DNA of 41,084 bases from Jiangella ureilytica (GCF_004348545.1 NZ_SMKL01000056.1:1-41084); one strand, 5' to 3'; numbered from the stretch's first letter, positions 26,057 through 33,974 are shown. Notes: generated from the letters alone by a model not told the origin. Numbers and translations: made by a program.

Positions 26057-26598
26057 CAGTGCCCGTGACCGTCGTCGTGGCCGCCGCCGTCGTCGTGGCC
26101 GCCGTGGCCGTGACCGTGGTCGTCGCCGTCACCGTCGTCGGGGAAGAGATGGGGTGGGAAGCCGCCCGTCGCGATGGGGCCCCACCGCTCCGGCGTGATG
26201 CGCAGCAGCGACTTGCCCTGCCGGTGCATGGCCTCGCGGTAGCCGTCCCAGTCCTCGTGCTCGCCGGCGACGTTGCGGTAGTACTCGACCAGCGGCTCGA
26301 CGGAGTCGGGCAGGTCGATGACCTCGGCGGGACCGTCGACCTGCACCCAGGCGCCGTCGAAGTCGTCGGACAGCACGAGGACACTGGCGCGCGGGCGGTG
26401 CCGGATGTTCTGCGCCTTCGCGCGGTCGGGATAGGTGGAGACGACGATGCGGCCGGAGTCGTCGACGCCGCAGGTGACGGGCGAGGCCTGCGGGCCGCCG
26501 TCGGCGCGCTGGGTGATGACGATGCCGTGGTGGCGCGGCCGGACGAACTCGAGCAGCCCGGCGAGATCGACGGTGGTGTTGGTGGCGATGTTCGGCAT
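26056..26598 (-). CDS. PPOX-class F420/FMN-dependent oxidoreductase with His-rich tail
   Basis: A 180-residue split-barrel flavin/deazaflavin reductase. The start MPNIATNTTVDLAGLLEFVR and the sequence ASPVTCGVDDSGRIVVSTYP, AKAQNIRHRPRASVLVLSDD and WVQVDGPAEVIDLPD are those of actinobacterial F420-dependent PPOX-class enzymes; about 150 residues are usual. After FPPHLFP comes a tail of roughly 27 residues made almost only of Asp, Gly and seven His, which looks metal-binding and is not part of the fold. Its stop overlaps the MOSC start. No Shine-Dalgarno; a TAGGGT hexamer lies 6 bases before the ATG. Substrate unknown. Confidence 0.9.
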   Translation of the reverse strand: MPNIATNTTVDLAGLLEFVRPRHHGIVITQRADGGPQASPVTCGVDDSGRIVVSTYPDRAKAQNIRHRPRASVLVLSDDFDGAWVQVDGPAEVIDLPDSVEPLVEYYRNVAGEHEDWDGYREAMHRQGKSLLRITPERWGPIATGGFPPHLFPDDGDGDDHGHGHGGHDDGGGHDDGHGH

Positions 26599-26604
26599 GG
26601 TGAC

Positions 26605-26610
26605 ACCCTA
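26605..26610 (-). promoter_or_regulatory. -10 hexamer of the F420/FMN enzyme gene
   Basis: TAGGGT on the - strand, six bases before the ATG at 26598, inside the last bases of the methyltransferase gene. Without a ribosome site this suggests a leaderless start; no good -35 is visible. Confidence 0.35.
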
Positions 26611-27456
26611 CGCAGGGGGTCGGTCAGGCCGGCGCGCCGACGCACGGCGGCGGGCGCGGGCGGAGCCGTACAGGCAGACGGCCGCGGCTGTCGCGAGATT
26701 GAGGCTCTCGGCGCGACCGTAGATCGGGACCCGCACCACGTGGTCGGCCAGGGCGCCGACCTCGGCCGGCAGCCCCCACGCCTCGTTGCCGAAGAGCCAG
26801 GCGACCGGCCCGCCGAGCAGGCCGTCGTCCTCGGCCTGGTCGAGGTCGAGCGAGCCGGCGCCGTCGGCGGCCAGCACCGTCAGACCGCGCTCGCGCAGCG
26901 CCGCCACCGCGTCCGCCGCCGGCGCCCCCGCCGAGACGGGCAGGTGGAACACGCTGCCCGCCGACGCCCGGACGGCCTTGCCGCCCTGCGGGTCGACCGA
27001 GCCGTGGGTGAGCACGACGGCGTCCGCTCCGGCCGCGTCGGCGCACCGGATGACGGTGCCCGCGTTGCCGGGGTCGCGCGCCTCGGCGAGGACGGCGACC
27101 AGGAGCGGCTCGGCTCCCAGCGCGGCCGGCAGGTCCACCGTCAGCGACCGGCAGACCGCGACCAGGCCCTGCGGCGTCACCGTCTCGGACAGTGCGGCGA
27201 GGGCGGCCTCGTCGGCCGGATGCACCGGCACGCCCGCGCCCTCGGCCGCCGCCACGATGGGCGCCCACCGAGCCGCCGCCGTCGCCGTCGCGAACAGCTC
27301 GACGACCCGGCCGTCGCCGGAGCCGACCGCCTCGCGGACCGCCTGCGGGCCCTCGGCGAGGAACAAGCCGGCCTTCTCGCGCGCGGCCCGGCGCAGCAGC
27401 TTGTGCGCCTCACGCACGCGGCCGGACCGTTCGGTCAGCATCGGTCGTCCACCCAT
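26608..27456 (-). CDS. TrmH/SpoU-family RNA 2'-O-methyltransferase
   Basis: A 282-residue SPOUT methyltransferase using S-adenosylmethionine to methylate a ribose in rRNA or tRNA. The three family motifs are present: ARDPGNAGTVIRCADAAGAD (motif 1), LFGNEAWGLP (motif 2) and RVPIYGRAESLNLATAAAVC (motif 3, trefoil knot). An N-terminal domain (VREAHKLLRRAAREKAGLFL, EGPQAVREAV) resembles the RNA-binding substrate domain of RlmB/TsnR-type enzymes. Start chosen: ATG 27456 after GGAGAGGG; ATG 27441 is also possible, and 27516 is unlikely. It is downstream of infC-rpmI-rplT, the usual actinobacterial position. Target nucleotide unknown. Confidence 0.92.
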   Translation of the reverse strand: MGGRPMLTERSGRVREAHKLLRRAAREKAGLFLAEGPQAVREAVGSGDGRVVELFATATAAARWAPIVAAAEGAGVPVHPADEAALAALSETVTPQGLVAVCRSLTVDLPAALGAEPLLVAVLAEARDPGNAGTVIRCADAAGADAVVLTHGSVDPQGGKAVRASAGSVFHLPVSAGAPAADAVAALRERGLTVLAADGAGSLDLDQAEDDGLLGGPVAWLFGNEAWGLPAEVGALADHVVRVPIYGRAESLNLATAAAVCLYGSARARRRASARRPDRPPA

Positions 27457-27462
27457 CCCTCT

Positions 27463-27519
27463 CCGGTGATCATGATCCCTGGCGGTCACCCTGCGACCGC
27501 CAGAGGACATCATCACCGG
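27463..27519. repeat. Intergenic long imperfect palindrome
   Basis: Outer arms CCGGTGAT (27463-27470) and ATCACCGG (27512-27519), a bulged middle, and an inner 9-bp stem CTGGCGGTC/GACCGCCAG (27479-27503). The left side contains GATCATGAT, a motif shared with palindromes at 29670 and 37165. It partly precedes the methyltransferase start. Confidence 0.6.
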
Positions 27520-27540
27520 AACGGCACCGGAACGCGCGAA

Positions 27541-27570
27541 GACCGGGCCCGCCTCGCGACGGGCCCGGTC
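27541..27570 (-). terminator. Terminator-like hairpin after rplT
   Basis: Perfect 11-bp stem GACCGGGCCCG/CGGGCCCGGTC with an 8-base loop, starting 20 bases after the rplT stop on the - strand. Only a short T stretch follows, as is common in high-GC genomes. Confidence 0.75.
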
Positions 27571-27589
27571 TCGGGCGTTCGTGCGGCGC

Positions 27590-27979
27590 TCAGGCCGCCG
27601 GCGCCGCCGGAGCGTTGCGGTCGGCCGGCAGCGCGGTGCGCGCGACCTCGACCAGCGCCTTGAAGGCGGCCGGGTCGTTGACCGCGAGGTCGGCCAGCAT
27701 CTTGCGGTCGACGTCGACCTCGGCCAGGCGCAGACCCTGGATGAAGCGGTTGTACGTCAGGCCCTCGGCCCGGGAAGCCGCGTTGATGCGCGTGATCCAC
27801 AGCTGCCGGAAGTCGCCCTTGCGCTGCTTGCGGTCGCGGTAGGCGTAGACGAGCGAGTGAGTGACCTGCTCCTTCGCCTTCCGGTACATGCGGGAGCGCT
27901 GGCCCCGGTAGCCGCTGGCCCGCTCGAGGGTCTCACGGCGCTTCTTGTGGGCGTTGGCCGCCCGCTTGACGCGTGCCAC
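27590..27979 (-). CDS. rplT: 50S ribosomal protein L20
   Basis: A 129-residue ribosomal protein. The sequence [20 protein letters not shown], then [20 protein letters not shown] and [20 protein letters not shown] is the L20 signature; the last ten residues are an Ala/Pro tail. It binds 23S rRNA early in 50S assembly and in some bacteria represses its own operon. It lies 58 bases downstream of rpmI and is followed by a strong stem-loop. Confidence 0.98.
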   Translation of the reverse strand: MARVKRAANAHKKRRETLERASGYRGQRSRMYRKAKEQVTHSLVYAYRDRKQRKGDFRQLWITRINAASRAEGLTYNRFIQGLRLAEVDVDRKMLADLAVNDPAAFKALVEVARTALPADRNAPAAPAA

Positions 27980-28037
27980 TGGTACTCCTTGCTGGATTCG
28001 GCCGGTCGGGCCGAAGGGTGGACTGGACGGTCGCCGC

Positions 28038-28232
28038 TTACTTGCCGAGCAGCTTCTTGATGCGGCTCTGGTCCGGCTTGGCCACCTCGGTGGTGCCGGC
28101 GAGCTTCCGGGTCAGCGTGGAGGGCTTGTGCTCCAGGTAGTGGCGACGGTTCGCCTTCTGGCGCAGCACCTTCCCGCTCCCGGTGATCCGGAACCGCTTG
28201 CTCGTGCCGCTGTGCGTCTTGTTCTTCGGCAT
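28038..28232 (-). CDS. rpmI: 50S ribosomal protein L35
   Basis: A 64-residue protein, normal for L35: [20 protein letters not shown] with the basic tail [20 protein letters not shown] and [11 protein letters not shown] 28232 is 17 bases after the infC stop; GAGGAG lies in that gap. Part of infC-rpmI-rplT. Confidence 0.98.
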   Translation of the reverse strand: MPKNKTHSGTSKRFRITGSGKVLRQKANRRHYLEHKPSTLTRKLAGTTEVAKPDQSRIKKLLGK

Positions 28233-28249
28233 GGCGCCGTCTGCTCCTC

Positions 28250-28930
28250 TTAGTCTTCGTTGTCAGGCGTGGGACGGACGACCTCGGGCCGGTGGGCCTT
28301 CTCGGCCTCGGCCGCCGCCCGGCCCGCCGCGCGCTCGGCCTTCTCGGCCTCTTCGTCGGCTTGCCGTTGCGCCTGCCGCTCGACCTTGGCCGCTTCCTTC
28401 TCGGCCCTGGCGTCGGCCTTCTTCTTGTGCGGCCCCAACACCATGATCATGTTGCGGCCGTCCTGCTTCGGCGACGACTCGACGAAGCCGAGGTCGGTGA
28501 CGTCCTCGGCCAGCTTCTGCAGCAGCCGGAAGCCCAGCTCCGGCCGCGACTGCTCCCGGCCGCGGAACATGATGGTGACCTTGACCTTGTCGCCCTCGGC
28601 CAGGAAGCGCTCGACGTTGCGCTTCTTGGTCTCGTAGTCGTGCTTGTCGATCTTGGGACGGAGCTTCTGCTCCTTGATCAGGACGTGCGACTGGTTCCGG
28701 CGAGCCGCGCGCTCCTTCATGGCGGACTCGTACTTGAACTTGCCGTAGTCCATGAGCTTGGCCACCGGCGGCCGGGCGCCGGGAGCGACCTCGACCAGGT
28801 CGAGATCGGCCTCCGCCGCAAGTCGGAGCGCGTCCTCGATGCGGACGATGCCGACCTGCTCACCGTTGGGGCCGACGAGCCGGACCTCCGAAACGCGGAT
28901 CCGGTCGTTGATGCGGGGCTCTGCGCTGAT
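28250..28930 (-). CDS. infC: Translation initiation factor IF-3 (ATC start)
   Basis: A 226-residue factor that binds the 30S subunit and checks initiator tRNA and start codon. N-terminal domain: [20 protein letters not shown] onwards; linker around [21 protein letters not shown]-terminal domain [20 protein letters not shown] and [20 protein letters not shown] charged Lys/Glu/Ala tail of about 50 residues extends beyond the IF-3 core. The start is ATC at 28930, five bases after a strong AGGAGG; the only upstream in-frame candidates (ATG 29038, GTG 28969) lack a ribosome site and would translate the leader hairpin. Rare start codons allow IF-3 to limit its own synthesis, as known in E. coli (ATT). 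Confidence 0.95.
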   Translation of the reverse strand: MSAEPRINDRIRVSEVRLVGPNGEQVGIVRIEDALRLAAEADLDLVEVAPGARPPVAKLMDYGKFKYESAMKERAARRNQSHVLIKEQKLRPKIDKHDYETKKRNVERFLAEGDKVKVTIMFRGREQSRPELGFRLLQKLAEDVTDLGFVESSPKQDGRNMIMVLGPHKKKADARAEKEAAKVERQAQRQADEEAEKAERAAGRAAAEAEKAHRPEVVRPTPDNED

Positions 28931-28976
28931 GCCTTCCTCCTGAAATCGCCGGGGTAGTGCCTCGACCACGCCGCGG

Positions 28977-29015
28977 AAAACACGAAAGGCCTCCGCGAAC
29001 GTGCACGCAGAGGCC
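28977..29015 (-). terminator. Attenuator-like terminator in the infC leader
   Basis: On the - strand a 10-bp stem (29015-29006 with 28997-28988, one G-U pair, 8-base loop, core GGCCTC/GAGGCC) is followed at once by TTTCGTGTTTT (28987-28977). It lies about 46 bases before the infC start, inside the transcribed leader, so it can stop transcription before the coding region. Confidence 0.7.
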
Positions 29016-29057
29016 AACCCATCGGCGCCGCGGTACATTCCTGCACCACGACCACAA

Positions 29058-29076
29058 GGGCGTCCACTGGACGCCC
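29058..29076 (-). promoter_or_regulatory. Stem-loop in the infC leader
   Basis: Perfect 8-bp hairpin GGGCGTCC/GGACGCCC with a 3-base loop, upstream of the attenuator hairpin in the same leader. Could be a protein-binding site or part of an antiterminator fold; partner unknown. Confidence 0.5.
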
Positions 29077-29184
29077 TGACCAGGGAACCCGACGACCTGA
29101 GCAGCCGTTGCGGGTGGGAGAGGTCTCCGCTTGCTGGCCGCCTGGCCTGAGGGGTCTCGGGTCAGACGGTCCGGTCGGTGTGAG

Positions 29185-29193
29185 AGCCTACCA
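29185..29193 (-). promoter_or_regulatory. Extended -10 promoter for infC
   Basis: TGGTAGGCT on the - strand is an extended -10 (TGn plus TAGGCT). It would start transcription near 29178 and give a leader of roughly 250 bases before infC. No strong -35 is visible. It overlaps the upstream end of the divergent DUF1844 gene. Confidence 0.5.
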
Positions 29194-29196
29194 TGA

Positions 29197-29544
29197 ATGA
29201 GCACGCCGGATCACATCGCCGCCCAGGCCGGCCGCGACATCGCCGAAGTCCCCGCTGTCGAGGTCATCTCCACGGCCGCCGTCCATCTGATGAGTGCCGC
29301 CGCCGTCCACCTGGGACTGGCGGAGGATCTGCCGGAGCACCGCGACCTGGACGAGGCGCGATCGCTGATCGAGGCACTGGCCGGGCTGATCGTCGCCGCC
29401 GCGCCGTCGCTCGGGACCCACCACGCCGGGCCGCTGCGGGACGGGTTGAAGACGTTGCAGCTGGCGTTCCGCGAGGCGTCGGTGCTGCCTGACGCGGTCG
29501 GCGAAGGTCCGGGCGAGAAATACACCGGGCCGGTCTACTCCTAG
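29197..29544 (+). CDS. DUF1844 family protein
   Basis: A 115-residue protein of the DUF1844 family, whose role is unknown. It contains VEVISTAAVHLMSAAAVHLG, DLDEARSLIEALAGLIVAAA and GPLRDGLKTLQLAFREAS, a short all-helical domain, and ends EKYTGPVYS. Its position next to infC, divergently transcribed, is conserved in many actinobacteria as far as I recall. ATG 29197 is chosen over ATG 29193, which is in another frame. No strong ribosome site. Confidence 0.85.
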   Translation: MSTPDHIAAQAGRDIAEVPAVEVISTAAVHLMSAAAVHLGLAEDLPEHRDLDEARSLIEALAGLIVAAAPSLGTHHAGPLRDGLKTLQLAFREASVLPDAVGEGPGEKYTGPVYS

Positions 29545-29549
29545 TTCGC

Positions 29550-29602
29550 CGGCCCCTGCTGCTCTTCATTGTCGGGGGCGTTCGAGCAGCGGCAGGGGGC
29601 CG
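29550..29602 (+). terminator. Inverted repeat after the DUF1844 gene
   Basis: Left arm CGGCCCCTGCTGCTC (29550-29564) pairs imperfectly with GAGCAGCGGCAGGGGGCCG (29584-29602) across a 19-base loop. It starts about six bases after the stop codon, so it probably ends this transcript. Confidence 0.55.
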
Positions 29603-29669
29603 CTCCAACGATGGCCCCGGCCCTTGGCTCCGCTGGCGCTCTGTCCCGCCGGCCGCTGACGGTGGACGC

Positions 29670-29738
29670 CCATGATCATCAACCCTTCGCGTCGTCGGGG
29701 CAGTTCGTCAGGACAGCACGAAAGGTTGATGATCATGG
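29670..29738. repeat. Palindromic intergenic repeat with ATGATCATC core
   Basis: Perfect 15-bp arms CCATGATCATCAACC (29670-29684) and GGTTGATGATCATGG (29724-29738) separated by 39 bases; pairing continues for four bases (TTCG) after one mismatch. A related element lies at 37165. Purpose unknown; it could be a cruciform or a mobile repeat family. Confidence 0.8.
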
Positions 29739-29792
29739 AGAAGGTTGGGCTCTGAGCGCCGCGGAAGCCCCGCTTCTCCGTGATCAACAGTG

Positions 29793-29885
29793 AGCGGCCG
29801 GCGCGACCCCACCCCAGCGGGACCGGCTGCCGAGAACCACGCGCGAACAGGTAGCGGCCGGCGCAACCCCCACACAGCGGCACGG
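29793..29885. repeat. Imperfect direct repeat, 60-bp spacing
   Basis: AGCGGCCGGCGCGACCCC at 29793 and AGCGGCCGGCGCAACCCC at 29853, each followed by a related ACC/CAGCGG stretch of about 15 bases, exactly 60 bases apart. Non-coding. Confidence 0.65.
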
Positions 29886-30061
29886 AGGGCCGGGGCCATT
29901 CAGGGGAGGGGTCATGGCGCTGTGAAAGGCGAGGGTGCGGCGGCGCGGGTCAAGCGGTCCCCTCTGCGCGAAGCGCCGTCGGTCCGCTCGAGGCGCACCG
30001 CCGCGCCTCGACGATGACGGACAGCAGGGGCCCGACCAACTGGGCAGACGACAACGACGAA

Positions 30062-30664
30062 CTAGCGGATCAACGCACGCCGAACGCGCCGCCGAACCCC
30101 GCGCCACACCCTGCCACCGGTCCGGCGCACTCGAGCCGCTCCCCCGCCGCCGACGACGACGTCCGCGCGAGGCGCCCGGTCGGCCTCTTCCACCCCCGGC
30201 CAGGGACCGAGCGGCCGCCACCCCGACGCCAGGGACCTGAGGTCGGGAGCGTCGACCGCGAAGGTGACGGGGCCGGCGAGGTCGATGACCAGGGCTTCGG
30301 CGCCGTCGGCCAACGCGGCTTCGGCGGCACTGCGGGTCGGCACCGGCGACGGCCTCGCCTCGGGGTTCCAGCGTCGCAGCGACTCGACGCAGGTGAACGC
30401 GAGCAGCCCGCGCCGTCCGTCGCGGCCGGTGGTGAGCACCGTCGCCATGGCGGTCTCCTTCTCCGCGCCCGTCGCGTCGGCCGACTCGGCGACGGCGACG
30501 ACGGGAATCAACAACCGCCCGGCGGCCAGCGCCGCGAGCACCTCGGCGGAGCCGCCCGCACCCCGGTCGTACGCCGCCAGCGCGGCGACGATGCGAGGAT
30601 CGGCCGAGCCGTCGTCGTCGCCGAAGGGCGTGGACGGCACGGAGCGTCGGGGCGCGGCATTCAC
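30062..30664 (-). CDS. SseB-family protein
   Basis: A 200-residue protein with the SseB N-terminal domain: FGDDDGSADPRIVAALAAYD, VLAALAAGRLLIPVVAVAES, EKETAMATVLTTGRDGRRGL and LAFTCVESLRRWNPEARP, followed by AEALVIDLAGPVTFAVDAPD. The domain is common in actinobacteria near infC; its role is unknown (in E. coli linked to serine sensitivity). The start GTG 30664 fits the family length before FGDDDGSADP; a GTG at 30724 would add 20 residues. The basic C-terminal tail is unusual. Confidence 0.85.
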   Translation of the reverse strand: MNAAPRRSVPSTPFGDDDGSADPRIVAALAAYDRGAGGSAEVLAALAAGRLLIPVVAVAESADATGAEKETAMATVLTTGRDGRRGLLAFTCVESLRRWNPEARPSPVPTRSAAEAALADGAEALVIDLAGPVTFAVDAPDLRSLASGWRPLGPWPGVEEADRAPRADVVVGGGGAARVRRTGGRVWRGVRRRVRRALIR

Positions 30665-30832
30665 GGGGCGCGACCCTAGCCCGCCCACGACGCGAGCGCC
30701 ATCCGACTGCGGTTTTTCGGCCACACAGATCTATCCACAAACGACAATACGGACTGGTCGGGGCGAGCCACGACCTACCGGGCGGGCCGGATCGCCGCCC
30801 CGTGTCGATCGGCCAGCGCCCTCAGGTGAACG

Positions 30833-30838
30833 TACACT
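30833..30838 (+). promoter_or_regulatory. -10 hexamer of the PASTA kinase gene
   Basis: TACACT, 6 bases before the GTG at 30845, with no Shine-Dalgarno sequence in between. A leaderless transcript is likely; no convincing -35. Confidence 0.45.
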
Positions 30839-30844
30839 CCACCC

Positions 30845-32956
30845 GTGGACCTCTCCGTCTCCGACGCACCGGTGGGCCGTCTCCTCGACGGACGCTACCG
30901 GATCGAGGCGCTCCTGGCGCGCGGCGGAATGGCGACGGTCTACAAGGCCACCGACACCCGGCTCGACCGCCCCGTCGCACTCAAGATCATGCATGCGGAG
31001 CTGGCGGCCGACGACGACTTCGTGGCCCGGTTCATCGGCGAGGCCCGCGCCGTCGCCCAGCTGTCGGACCCCAACGTCGTCAACGTGTTCGACCAGGGCG
31101 AGGACGACGGCGCCGTCTACCTGGCCATGGAGTACATCCACGGCCGCACGCTGCGCGACGTCCTGCACGAGCGCGGCCGGCTGGGCGCCGACCTCGCCCT
31201 CGAGGTCGCCGAGTCGGTGTTGTCGGCACTGGCCGCGGCGCACCGGGCCGGCATCGTCCACCGCGACGTGAAGCCCGAGAACGTGCTGGTCGGCAACGAC
31301 GGCCGGGTCAAGGTCGCCGACTTCGGGCTGGCCCGGGCCAACAGCAGCTCATCGAAGACCACCCGCGGTCTGCTGGGCACCGTCAGCTACATCTCCCCCG
31401 AACAGGCGCTGGGCGAGCGCGCCACGCCGCGCTCCGACGTCTACTCCGCCGGCATCATGCTCTACGAGCTGCTCACCGGGAAGACGCCGCACGAGGGCCC
31501 CACCGACTTCGTCGTGGTCCGCAGCCACATCGACGACGACGTTCCGCGGCCGTCCGAGTCGGTGCCGCTACCGGCCCCGGTCGACGACCTCGTGCTGACG
31601 GCGACGGCGCGCGACCCGCAGCGGCGCTACGCCGACGCCGGCGCGTTCCTGACGGCGGTCCGGTCCACCCGCTCGGCCATCGCCGGCGTCCCGCTGGTCG
31701 AGCCCGACAACGACCCCGAGCTCACCGAGGTCCACGCCGAGCCGCGCGACTCCGCCGGCGTCACCCTCGACGAGGCGCTGGCCGGCACCGTCCTCGCCGG
31801 GCAGGTCGGCCGCGTCGACTCCCCGGGCCGCGGCGACGACCACCGCTACGGCGACGACGACGGCGTCCGGCGCACCGACAGCCGCCTCCTCCCCACCGAG
31901 GAGAGCCGCCCCGGGTCGACCCGCCGCATCGACGCCCCGCTGTCCATCCGGTTCACCGAGGACGACGGCGACGGCGACGAGCCACGGCCGGGCACCCGGT
32001 CCGCCCGGCAGGCCGAGGTCCGCGCCCGCTCCGCCGGGCACCGCCGCACCGAGCAGACCCGCGGCCGCCGCGGCCTCTACCTGTTCTTCTTCGTCCTGCT
32101 GCTCGCCACCGGCGTCGCCACGGCGGCGTGGTGGTACGGGTCCGGACGGTGGGAGGCGACGCCGTCGCTGCTCGACCTCAGCGCCGAGCAGGCCGAGACC
32201 CGCGCCGAGGAGGAGGGCTTCACGGCGGTCAACGGCGGCGAGGAGTTCTCCGAGACGGTCGAGGCCGGCCTGGTCCTGAGCACCGAGCCCGGCCCCGGCG
32301 AGCGGCTGCTGGGCGGTGGCGAGATCACCTACGTCCTCTCCAAGGGCCCGGAGCGCTACGTCGTGCCGGAGCTGACGGGGCTCACCGTCGAGGCCGCCAC
32401 GGAACTGGCCGAGCCACTGTCCATGACCCTGCGCATCGAGGACGAGGTCTACCACGACGAGGTCGAGGCCGGGCTCATCGTCAGCCAGAGCCTCGACCCC
32501 GGCGAAGAGGTCCGCCGCGACACCGAGGTCGCCATCACCGTCAGCCGTGGCCGCGAGCCGATCGACGTCCAGGACTTCACCGGCCAGCCCGCCGACCAGG
32601 CCGAGGCGGCGCTCGCCGAGGCCGGATTCCGGGTGAATAGGGCCGAGGAGCATTCCGCCGACATCGGCGCCGGCACGGTCATCCGGCAGGATCCCGCCAG
32701 CGGAACCGCTTTCCGTAACGACGAGATCACGATCGTGGTCTCCCTCGGGCCGGAAATGATCGAGGTTCCGAATGTCACCGGCGAAAGGGTCGACAGAGCC
32801 GAGCAAATCCTCCGAGAGGCCGGCTTCGAGGTCGTCGTCACCGATGTGCTCCCCGGCATTCCCAGCATGGGCCGCGGCGAGCGCGTGCAACGCCAGGAAC
32901 CGGCGGCCGGCACGCCGGTCGCGCCGCAGTCCCGAGTCGAGATCTTCCACTTCTGA
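30845..32956 (+). CDS. Membrane Ser/Thr protein kinase with four PASTA domains
   Basis: A 703-residue PknB-type receptor kinase. Kinase domain (about 17-280): glycine loop LLARGGMATVYK, ATP Lys47, catalytic HRDVKPEN with Asp141, DFGLA with Asp159, activation segment SSSKTTRGLLGTVSYISPEQ. Then a charged, disordered juxtamembrane stretch, one membrane helix (LYLFFFVLLLATGVATAAWW, about 411-430), and four extracellular PASTA repeats to the C-terminus, which bind peptidoglycan fragments. It senses the wall and phosphorylates cytoplasmic targets such as growth and division proteins. Its position near DAHP synthase genes recalls mycobacterial pknL, but that protein lacks PASTA domains, so I give no symbol. 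Confidence 0.95.
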   Translation: MDLSVSDAPVGRLLDGRYRIEALLARGGMATVYKATDTRLDRPVALKIMHAELAADDDFVARFIGEARAVAQLSDPNVVNVFDQGEDDGAVYLAMEYIHGRTLRDVLHERGRLGADLALEVAESVLSALAAAHRAGIVHRDVKPENVLVGNDGRVKVADFGLARANSSSSKTTRGLLGTVSYISPEQALGERATPRSDVYSAGIMLYELLTGKTPHEGPTDFVVVRSHIDDDVPRPSESVPLPAPVDDLVLTATARDPQRRYADAGAFLTAVRSTRSAIAGVPLVEPDNDPELTEVHAEPRDSAGVTLDEALAGTVLAGQVGRVDSPGRGDDHRYGDDDGVRRTDSRLLPTEESRPGSTRRIDAPLSIRFTEDDGDGDEPRPGTRSARQAEVRARSAGHRRTEQTRGRRGLYLFFFVLLLATGVATAAWWYGSGRWEATPSLLDLSAEQAETRAEEEGFTAVNGGEEFSETVEAGLVLSTEPGPGERLLGGGEITYVLSKGPERYVVPELTGLTVEAATELAEPLSMTLRIEDEVYHDEVEAGLIVSQSLDPGEEVRRDTEVAITVSRGREPIDVQDFTGQPADQAEAALAEAGFRVNRAEEHSADIGAGTVIRQDPASGTAFRNDEITIVVSLGPEMIEVPNVTGERVDRAEQILREAGFEVVVTDVLPGIPSMGRGERVQRQEPAAGTPVAPQSRVEIFHF

Positions 32957-32984
32957 CCGGGCTCCGGCCCACCCCGAGGACCCC

Positions 32985-33857
32985 GTGACCGATGCGCTCG
33001 CCCTGCTGGGCACCCACCTCCCGGTCGCCGGCAAGCTCGTCGCGCTGCCCGAGCGCGCGGCCGGCATCGGCGCCTCGTCGGTGCAGGTGTTCCTCGGCAA
33101 CCCGCGCGGCTGGGCCATGACCCCTGGCGACTCCGGCACCGACGCCACGTTCCGCACGGCTGCCGACGACCACGGCCTGACGGTGCTCGTCCACGCTGCG
33201 TACCTGGTCAACCTCGGCAGCCCGGTGCCCGAGACGGCGCAGCGGTCGGCCGCCGCGCTGGCGCACTCGCTGCGCCGGGCCCGCGACGTCGGCGCGCGCG
33301 GCGTGGTCGTGCACACCGGCTCGTGCGTCACGGCAGGCCACCGCGACGACGCCATGCGCCAGGTCCGCGAGCTGCTGCTGCCGCTGCTCGACGAGCTCGA
33401 CGCCGCGCCGGGCGGGCCCGGCCTGCTGCTCGAGCCGACCGCCGGGCAGGGCCAGTCCCTGTGCGCGACGGTGGACGACCTCGGCCCTTACCTCGCCGCC
33501 CTGGACCACCACCCGCGCGCACTGGTCTGCCTCGACACCTGCCACTTGTTCGCGGCCGGCCACGACCTCGCGGCGCCCGGCGGGATGACGGCCATGCTGG
33601 ACCGCTTCGCCGACGTCGCCGGGCCCGACCGGCTGGCCGCCGTGCACGCGAACGACTCGATGGACGTGTGCGGCTCGTTCCGCGACCGGCACCAGCGCAT
33701 CGGCAAGGGGCACATCGGCACGGCGGCGTTCGGCGAGCTGCTGCACCACAAATCGGTCGCCGGATTGCCCGTCGTGCTGGAGACGCCGGGCGGTCCCCCG
33801 GCTTATGCCGAAGATCTTTCGCTGCTGAAGGAATTACAGCCGAGTTCCCAGAAATAA
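32985..33857 (+). CDS. Deoxyribonuclease IV (AP endonuclease family 2)
   Basis: A 290-residue TIM-barrel metallo-endonuclease of the Nfo family, cutting DNA 5' to abasic sites in base-excision repair. Metal-ligand segments are present: VLVHAAYLVNLGSP, VVHTGSCV, LLLEPTAGQG, CLDTCHLFAAGHD, AAVHANDSMDVCGS, DRHQRIGKGHIG and VLETPGG. GTG 32985 follows AGGA and a short spacer; the frame is open upstream inside the kinase gene, which is a shadow. It starts 28 bases after the kinase stop, so it may be co-transcribed. Confidence 0.93.
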   Translation: MTDALALLGTHLPVAGKLVALPERAAGIGASSVQVFLGNPRGWAMTPGDSGTDATFRTAADDHGLTVLVHAAYLVNLGSPVPETAQRSAAALAHSLRRARDVGARGVVVHTGSCVTAGHRDDAMRQVRELLLPLLDELDAAPGGPGLLLEPTAGQGQSLCATVDDLGPYLAALDHHPRALVCLDTCHLFAAGHDLAAPGGMTAMLDRFADVAGPDRLAAVHANDSMDVCGSFRDRHQRIGKGHIGTAAFGELLHHKSVAGLPVVLETPGGPPAYAEDLSLLKELQPSSQK

Positions 33858-33974
33858 CAACATGAGATGTCAAGTGACCTGATTGTGACCAACTGTCTTG
33901 CCCTCCGGACAACCCTGCCGAACTCGGCTTTCGGTAGCTTAGTTTCAGGTGGGGACGAGGCGGGAGGTTGCGTC

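Larger units (their letters stand above)
29545..30061. other. Repeat-rich spacer between DUF1844 and SseB-like genes
   Basis: Convergent genes flank 517 bases without a supported gene. It holds a terminator-like inverted repeat, a long palindrome with the ATGATCATC core, two 60-bp-spaced direct repeats, and GC-rich sequence after about 29900 with no clear feature. Open frames here are repeat-derived and lack ribosome sites. Confidence 0.7.

Noticed and set aside
28931-29038. IF-3 start at ATG 29038 or GTG 28969
   Set aside because: No ribosome site and translation would pass through the leader terminator; ATC 28930 has AGGAGG in place.
29566-29883. Open frame on the - strand in the repeat spacer
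   Set aside because: Composed of the repeats themselves, no ribosome site, no domain.
30731-30739. CTATCCACA, one mismatch from a DnaA box
   Set aside because: Single copy, no cluster or AT-rich unwinding region, no replication genes nearby.
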